This document shows, in pieces, positions 59,770 to 64,000 of a stretch of 64,000 bases of DNA. The notes beneath the pieces are model-generated. The model was given only the letters and a program-made list of their open reading frames with translations, did not search any database and had not been told where the DNA came from. Origin of the DNA: Xylophilus sp042867185 (GTDB lineage Bacteria; Pseudomonadota; Gammaproteobacteria; Burkholderiales; Burkholderiaceae_C); contig JBHZQV010000011.1 of the NCBI GenBank assembly GCA_042867185.1, positions 1-64,000 of the forward strand. Reading direction: 5' to 3'. Numbering within the stretch: position 1 is the first letter of the stretch; every line of letters begins with the position of its first letter. Both the position numbers and the translations under genes were made by a program.

Positions 59770-60981
59770 ATGACCGCACCCGCACCCGCCTCCGACACCC
59801 TCCCGGCCGCGCCCGAACACTGCTGGGTGCCCTACCCCGCCCCGCCGGGCGGCACGCCGCATGCCGCGGCCGGCCCGCTGCAGGGCCTGACCTTCGCGGT
59901 GAAGGACATCTACGACGTGGCCGGCTACCCGACCGGTTGCGGCAGCCCGCACCTGCTGGCGCTCTCGGGCATCCGGCCGCGCTCGGCGCCGGTGGTGGAA
60001 GCATTGCTGGCCGCAGGCGCCGCCTTCGCCGGCAAGGTAGTCACCGACGAGCTGGCCTTCTCGATGAGCGGCAAGAACGCGCACTTCGGCGCGCCGCGCA
60101 ACGGCGCCGCGCCGGAGCGGATCAGCGGCGGATCGAGCTCCGGCTCGGCCTCGGCCGTGTCCTGCGGGCTGGTCGATGTCGCGATCGGGTCGGACACCGG
60201 CGGCTCGGTGCGGGCGCCGGCCAGCCACTGCGGCCTGGTGGGCCTGCGGCCGACGCACGGGCGTATCCCGCTCGACGGCACCATGCCGCTGGCGCCGCGC
60301 TTCGACACCTGCGGGTGGTTCGCCCGCGACATCGCCACCTTCGCCCGCGTCGGCGCGGTGCTGCTGGGCGAGGACACGGGCGCACCGCTGGCCACACCGC
60401 GCTGGCTGGCCGCGGCCGACGTGCTGGCCGCGCTCGACCCGGCGGTGCAGGCCGCCTTCGGCGCCACGCTCGACCGGCTGGCCTCCACCATCGGTCCGCC
60501 CGCGCCGGTGCAGGCCGGCTGCGGCCTGGCCTTCGACACGCTGTACTGGGCGTTTCGGCACCTGCAGGGCGCCGAGGCCTGGCAGCAGCACGGCGCGACC
60601 ATCGAGCGCCACAACCTGCAGCTGGGCCCGGGCGTGCAGGAGCGCTTCGCCTGGTCGCGCGACGTGGCGGCCACCGGCCTGGCCGGGCATGCGGTGGTGC
60701 AGGAAGATTTCCGCGCCCGCCTGGCCGCGCTGCTGGGCACCGATGGCGTGCTGCTGATGCCCACCATGCCGCAGGTGGCGCCGCTGCTGCGCGAGCCCGA
60801 GAGCGCGCTGGACGACTACCGCAACCAGGCGATCCGCATGCTGTGCCTGGCCGGGCTCTCGGGCTTTCCGCAGATCTCGCTGCCGCTGATGCGCATCGAC
60901 GGCGTGCCGCTGGGCCTGTCGCTGCTCGGCCCGCCCGGCAGCGACCGCGCGCTGATCGCCCTTTCCGCCACCCTCTTCTGA
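59770..60981 (+). CDS. Amidase-signature family hydrolase
   Basis: 403 residues. The Ser-cisSer-Lys triad is recognisable: Lys45 in TFAVKDIYDVAG, the cis-Ser in ERISGGSSSGSASAV (about 122-124) and the nucleophile Ser146 in GSDTGGSVRAP. Further family marks are GLRPTHGRIPLDG and the late PLMRIDGVPLGLSLLGPPGS. The enzyme hydrolyses amides to acid and ammonia. Its place between a nitrogen-compound importer and an allantoate-amidohydrolase-type gene suggests a step of amide or ureide breakdown. The family is wide, and the substrate cannot be read from the sequence. No signal peptide; cytoplasmic. Confidence 0.88.
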   Translation: MTAPAPASDTLPAAPEHCWVPYPAPPGGTPHAAAGPLQGLTFAVKDIYDVAGYPTGCGSPHLLALSGIRPRSAPVVEALLAAGAAFAGKVVTDELAFSMSGKNAHFGAPRNGAAPERISGGSSSGSASAVSCGLVDVAIGSDTGGSVRAPASHCGLVGLRPTHGRIPLDGTMPLAPRFDTCGWFARDIATFARVGAVLLGEDTGAPLATPRWLAAADVLAALDPAVQAAFGATLDRLASTIGPPAPVQAGCGLAFDTLYWAFRHLQGAEAWQQHGATIERHNLQLGPGVQERFAWSRDVAATGLAGHAVVQEDFRARLAALLGTDGVLLMPTMPQVAPLLREPESALDDYRNQAIRMLCLAGLSGFPQISLPLMRIDGVPLGLSLLGPPGSDRALIALSATLF

Positions 60982-60992
60982 CCGTACACCCG

Positions 60993-62276
60993 ATGGCACT
61001 CCTCACCCCCGACCGCGCTCCGACCACCCTGCCCGCCAGCGCCGCGCTGCGCACCGACCCCGACCGCCTCTGGCAGTCGCTGATGGAGCTGGCGCGGATC
61101 GGCGCCACCGACAAGGGCGGCGTCTGCCGGCTGGCGCTCACCGCGCTCGACGGCCAGGGCCGCGACCTGTTCGTCGCCTGGTGCGCGGCCGAGGGCCTGG
61201 CGGTGCGGGTCGACGAGATCGGCAACATCTTCGCCCGCCGCGCCGGCACCGACCCGGGGCGCCCGGCCATCGCCACCGGCAGCCACATCGACACCCAGCC
61301 CACCGGCGGCAAGTTCGACGGCAACTACGGCGTGCTGGCCGGCCTGGAGGTGGTGCGCACCCTGAACGCCCACGGCATCGAGACGGCCGCGCCGATCGAG
61401 GTGGTCGCCTGGACCAACGAGGAGGGATCGCGCTTCGTGCCGGTGATGATGGGCTCGGGCGTGTTCGCCGGCGCCTTCACCGCCGCCTTCGCGCACGGGC
61501 AGACCGACATCGACGGCATCCGGGTCGGCGACGCCCTGCAGCGCATCGGCTATGCCGGCGGCCACCCGGCCGGCGAAGTGCCGGGCGGCATGTTCGGCGC
61601 GTACTTCGAGGCGCACATCGAGCAGGGCCCGGTGCTGGAGGCCGCCGGCCGCACCATCGGCGTGGTGCCGGGCGCCCTGGGCCAGCGCTGGTACGACGTG
61701 GTGGTGACCGGCATGGAGGCGCACGCCGGCCCCACGCCGATGCCGCTCAGGCGCGACGCGCTGCTGGCTGCCGCGCGCATCGTCGAGCAGGTCAACCGCA
61801 TCGCGCTCGGCCATGCGCCGCACGGGCGCGGCACCGTCGGCTTCCTGCAGGTGTCGCCCAACTCGCGCAACACCATCCCGGGCACGGTGAAGTTCAGCGT
61901 CGATTTCCGCCACCTGACCGACGAGGCGCTGGCCGCGATGGACGCCGCGCTGCGCACCGCCTGCGCCGAGGTGGCCGCCGCCACCCAGGTGCGGATCGCG
62001 GTGGAGCAGGTCGTGTACTACCCGCCCTGCCACTTCGCGCCCGGCTGCATCGCCAGCGTGCGCGACGCCGCCGAGGCGCTGGGCCTGTCCCACATGGAAG
62101 TGGTCAGCGGCGCAGGCCACGACGCCGTCTACGTCGGCACCCGCGCCCCCGCCGCGATGATCTTCGTGCCCTGCAAGGACGGCATCAGCCACAACGAGAT
62201 CGAGTTCGCCGAGCCCGCCCATCTGGCCGCCGGCGCCGACGTGCTGCTGCACGCGCTGCTGGCCCACGCCCTGTGA
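60993..62276 (+). CDS. M20-type amidohydrolase (allantoate / N-carbamoyl-amino-acid hydrolase family)
   Basis: 427 residues from ATG 60993. The metal site is visible: ATGSHIDTQPTGGKFDGNYG with His98 and Asp109, VAWTNEEGSRF with Glu143-144, and EAHIEQGPVLE. The substrate-side motif GMEAHAGPTPMPLRRDALLA and C-terminal VSGAGHDAVY and KDGISHNEIEF are typical of AllC/HyuC-type enzymes. These hydrolyse allantoate, ureidoglycine or N-carbamoyl amino acids with release of ammonia and CO2. The ureidoglycolate lyase gene overlaps its end (GTGA), which favours an allantoate or ureide substrate. Confidence 0.9.
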   Translation: MALLTPDRAPTTLPASAALRTDPDRLWQSLMELARIGATDKGGVCRLALTALDGQGRDLFVAWCAAEGLAVRVDEIGNIFARRAGTDPGRPAIATGSHIDTQPTGGKFDGNYGVLAGLEVVRTLNAHGIETAAPIEVVAWTNEEGSRFVPVMMGSGVFAGAFTAAFAHGQTDIDGIRVGDALQRIGYAGGHPAGEVPGGMFGAYFEAHIEQGPVLEAAGRTIGVVPGALGQRWYDVVVTGMEAHAGPTPMPLRRDALLAAARIVEQVNRIALGHAPHGRGTVGFLQVSPNSRNTIPGTVKFSVDFRHLTDEALAAMDAALRTACAEVAAATQVRIAVEQVVYYPPCHFAPGCIASVRDAAEALGLSHMEVVSGAGHDAVYVGTRAPAAMIFVPCKDGISHNEIEFAEPAHLAAGADVLLHALLAHAL

Positions 62277-62824
62277 GGGCGGGCTCCGGGCCCGATGCGG
62301 GCGCCGGCCGCACCCTCGCCGCCCAGCCCCTCACCGCCGCCGCGTTCGCCCCCTTCGGCGACGTGCTGCAGGTACCCGACGGCACCGGCCTGCCGATCAA
62401 CGCCGGCAGCGCCCAGCGCCACGACCAGCCGCCGCCCGACCTCACCGGCGACGGCGGGGCGCCCTGCCTGACCGTCTTCCGCACCCACGGCCCGGCCCAT
62501 GCCGCGCCCTGGACACTGCACACCCTGGAACGCCACGCGCTGGGCAGCCAGACCTTCGTGCCCCTGGGCAACGCCACCTGCCTGGTGGCGGTGGCCCCGA
62601 CCCGCCCCGACGGCGGCCCGGACACCGCCGCCCTGCAGGCCTTCCTGGTCGGGCCCGGCCAGGGCGTGACGCTGCACCGGGGTACCTGGCACCATCCGCT
62701 GCTGACGGACGGGCCGGCCGATGTGTTGGTGCTGGAGCGGCGTGGCGCGGTGGTGGATTGCGAGTCGGTAGGGCTGGCAACGCGCTTCCAGGTGTTGGAA
62801 CGACGGGAATATGCTCCCAAATGA
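62273..62824 (+). CDS. allA: Ureidoglycolate lyase family protein
   Basis: 183 residues from GTG 62273, overlapping the preceding stop by 4 bases. AllA blocks: LTAAAFAPFGDVLQVPDGTG near the start, then INAGSAQRHD, LERHALGSQTFVPLG, AFLVGPGQGVTLHRGTWHHP and LVLERRGAVVDCE near the end. The enzyme splits (S)-ureidoglycolate into glyoxylate and urea in purine (allantoin) breakdown. It closes an operon of importer, amidase and allantoate-type hydrolase. No allantoinase or urease genes are in the window, so the pathway would rely on genes elsewhere. Confidence 0.85.
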   Translation: MRAGSGPDAGAGRTLAAQPLTAAAFAPFGDVLQVPDGTGLPINAGSAQRHDQPPPDLTGDGGAPCLTVFRTHGPAHAAPWTLHTLERHALGSQTFVPLGNATCLVAVAPTRPDGGPDTAALQAFLVGPGQGVTLHRGTWHHPLLTDGPADVLVLERRGAVVDCESVGLATRFQVLERREYAPK

Positions 62825-62870
62825 ATAGCTAGAAGCCGTTGTGGAATGGCGACTGCAACCACTTTTGATA
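62821..62870 (+). repeat. Short interspersed hairpin repeat, copy 4 (diverged)
   Basis: Reads ATGAATAGCTAGAAGCCGTT, then GGCGACTGCAACCACTTTTG. It shares the start ATAGCT and the end ACTTTTGAT with the other copies, but its central stem has drifted. Confidence 0.55.
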
Positions 62871-62946
62871 ATTCTTTTCACAAGGAGAATCACGCCAACG
62901 CGAAAAAGGTATTCCCAGGGCTTGGTACCGGTCCATCGGAGTCAAA

Positions 62947-62966
62947 CATATAATTTAAAATATATG
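62947..62966 (+). promoter_or_regulatory. Promoter -10 and operator-like palindrome before vapB
   Basis: The imperfect palindrome CATATA(8)TATATG includes TATAAT at 62949-62954, 37 bases before the antitoxin ATG. Ribbon-helix-helix antitoxins usually bind such palindromes over their own promoter. A clear -35 box was not found. Confidence 0.45.
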
Positions 62967-62990
62967 TGCGGATGCCCGCAGGAGTTGCCC

Positions 62991-63218
62991 ATGGCCCAAA
63001 TCACGCTGTATCTGGACGATGCCACCCAAGCCTTGGTAGAGCAGGCTGCGCAGGCCCATGGCCTGTCGAAGAGCCGATGGGTGGCGGAAATCATCCGCAA
63101 CCATGCCGCTCACGAATGGCCGCAAGACTGCCTGGCGTTGGCAGGAGCCTTCCAGGACTTCCCCTTGCGCGACGAACATAGCGGGTTGCAGGACGATGTT
63201 CCGCGTGTGGGCTTCTGA
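62991..63218 (+). CDS. vapB: VapB-type antitoxin, ribbon-helix-helix
   Basis: 75 residues from ATG 62991, with GCAGGAG at 62979-62985. The N-terminal strand AQITLYLDDATQALVEQAAQ and helix GLSKSRWVAEIIRNH form a ribbon-helix-helix DNA-binding fold. The C-terminal half (ALAGAFQDFPLRDEH) is the segment expected to wrap around the toxin. It lies 9 bases before the PIN-domain toxin gene. It should neutralise that toxin and repress its own operon through the palindrome upstream. Confidence 0.85.
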   Translation: MAQITLYLDDATQALVEQAAQAHGLSKSRWVAEIIRNHAAHEWPQDCLALAGAFQDFPLRDEHSGLQDDVPRVGF

Positions 63219-63227
63219 CGGTCTGCC

Positions 63228-63635
63228 ATGCTGGTCCTCGACACCAACACCATCAGCTACTACTTTCGCGGCGACCCCCTGGTGGTTCCCCGGTTGCAGG
63301 CACTGCGCCCGGCAGATGTGGGTGTTCCGGCCATCGTCGAATACGAACTTCGCTTTGGACTGATGCGGCTGCAGGGCGACGCAGCCGCAACGAGGCTGGC
63401 TGCGCTGACCCGATTTCTACGACCGCTGCAGCGGCTCGCATTCGATGGTGAATGTGCAGTCCATGCCGCCCGCGTGCGGGCCGGTCTGGAAGCGGAGGGC
63501 ACGCCCATCGGCCCCCACGATGTCCTGATCGCCGCGACGGCCCTGCGCCATCAGGCCATCTTGGTCACGCGCAATATCCGGGAGTTCTCGCGTGTGCCGG
63601 GCCTGCAATGGTTGAACTGGCACGAAGCGATTTAG
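63228..63635 (+). CDS. vapC: VapC-type PIN-domain ribonuclease toxin
   Basis: 135 residues. The acidic PIN site is complete: Asp5 in MLVLDTNTISYYFRG, Glu40 in VPAIVEYELRFGL, Asp98 in IGPHDVLIAATAL and Asn116 in LVTRNIREFSRVPGL. PIN toxins of this kind cut tRNA or rRNA and stop growth when the antitoxin is lost. It forms an operon with the preceding antitoxin. The similarity is to the VapC/FitB group of PIN proteins. Confidence 0.9.
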   Translation: MLVLDTNTISYYFRGDPLVVPRLQALRPADVGVPAIVEYELRFGLMRLQGDAAATRLAALTRFLRPLQRLAFDGECAVHAARVRAGLEAEGTPIGPHDVLIAATALRHQAILVTRNIREFSRVPGLQWLNWHEAI

Positions 63636-63664
63636 CGCCGACACACACATCGGCGGTAGCGGCC

Positions 63665-64000
63665 CTACTCCAGCAAGGCCAGCGCCGCGTAATCCCCCAC
63701 CTTGTCCTGCAGCCCCGCCGGCGCCAGCGCCACGCCCTGGGTCAGGGCGGGCAGGTGCGCTGCCAGCTCGGCCTGCAGGCGCGGCAACAGGTAATCGCGG
63801 TGGTGCCAGAACACGCTGCCGCCCAGGCTGATCTTCTGCAGGTCCATCAGGGCCACCGCGTTGAACAGCGCCCGGCCCAGGATGCGGCACAGTTCGTCGA
63901 CGATGGCCGCGGCCTCGGGCACGCCCTGGCGGGCGGCGTCGAGCAGGGTGGCGGCGTCGTGGAAGCCCTGGCGGACGAAGCGGCGCGACATCGCGGTGCC
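63665..64000 (-). CDS. ROK-family sugar kinase or regulator, C-terminal part (5' end outside window)
   Basis: The last 112 residues, with the frame open to the window edge. ILGRALFNAVALMDLQKISL followed by GGSVFWHHRDYLLPRLQAEL is the ROK-family pattern for the second lobe (a helix, then the strand and Gly-Gly turn that hold the nucleotide). KVGDYAALALLE is the usual end. Without the N-terminus it is not possible to tell a glucokinase or ManNAc kinase from a NagC-type repressor. The orientation is convergent to vapC, and the 29-base gap holds no clear terminator. Confidence 0.75.
   Translation of the reverse strand, partial: GTAMSRRFVRQGFHDAATLLDAARQGVPEAAAIVDELCRILGRALFNAVALMDLQKISLGGSVFWHHRDYLLPRLQAELAAHLPALTQGVALAPAGLQDKVGDYAALALLE

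Overview
The window looks like chromosome of a high-GC betaproteobacterium of the order Burkholderiales, most likely the family Comamonadaceae (Acidovorax or Variovorax type). The grounds are codon and base composition (mostly GC-rich, with sharp AT-rich islets), the gene set (yhdP/glnE divergent pair, FixJ-type regulator with a PAS kinase, otsB-GH15-otsA trehalose cluster, mdtABC-type efflux operon) and a family of short hairpin repeats scattered between genes. Species cannot be fixed from the sequence alone. No tRNA, rRNA, CRISPR array or transposase gene was seen.

Region 1 (1-14162) is a type VI secretion (T6SS) effector island. The C-terminal beta-helix of a VgrG spike runs in from the left edge. 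It is followed by a DUF2169 adaptor, a DUF4150 PAAR-like tip, a separate toxin with a DH-type putative nuclease end, and two related immunity-like genes. An RHS toxin of the WHH nuclease type with a SUKH immunity gene comes next, then an N-terminally truncated second RHS/WHH module with its own SUKH gene, then a frameshifted RHS remnant joined to what looks like the last codons of an immunity gene, and finally an AP2-domain gene. The RHS cores are GC-rich and nearly identical, while the toxin tips and immunity genes are AT-rich. This is the pattern expected of toxin-tip/immunity cassettes exchanged by recombination.

Region 2 (14302-31487) is housekeeping: a Tat-exported PhoX-type phosphatase, an MliC lysozyme inhibitor, the lytic transglycosylase MltA, a tiny membrane protein, an OmpA lipoprotein, a two-component system with a nitrilase-family amidase in the same operon, the AsmA-like YhdP, GlnE and the septal transglycosylase RlpA. 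A 98-bp MITE-like element with a TA duplication lies just after rlpA.

Region 3 (32062-38714) is a second T6SS effector cluster without a vgrG: DUF2169, DUF4150, a toxin with an HHVVPD nuclease motif, and a very large (578 aa) beta-propeller-like immunity protein. The toxin tail plus immunity gene are then repeated in tandem. The toxin tail has lost its catalytic core and the immunity N-terminus has been replaced. The two toxins in the window (regions 1 and 3) share a short N-terminal signature (GPxGNTVGxVVP) although their nuclease ends differ, which suggests a common delivery motif.

Region 4 (38913-49361, minus strand) is an RND efflux operon (adaptor, two MdtB/MdtC-type pumps, outer-membrane factor). 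It is interrupted by 1.1 kb of repeats: a 230-bp inverted pair, hexanucleotide microsatellites and a short interspersed hairpin repeat. Another copy of that hairpin repeat supplies the start of the outer-membrane factor's signal peptide.

Region 5 (49575-53608) makes and handles trehalose (otsB, a GH15 enzyme, otsA). Region 6 (53751-62824) encodes a peptide-type ABC importer followed by an amidase, an allantoate-amidohydrolase-type enzyme and a ureidoglycolate lyase, which together suggest uptake and breakdown of ureides or other nitrogen-rich amides. The right edge holds a VapBC-type toxin-antitoxin pair and the C-terminus of a ROK-family protein.
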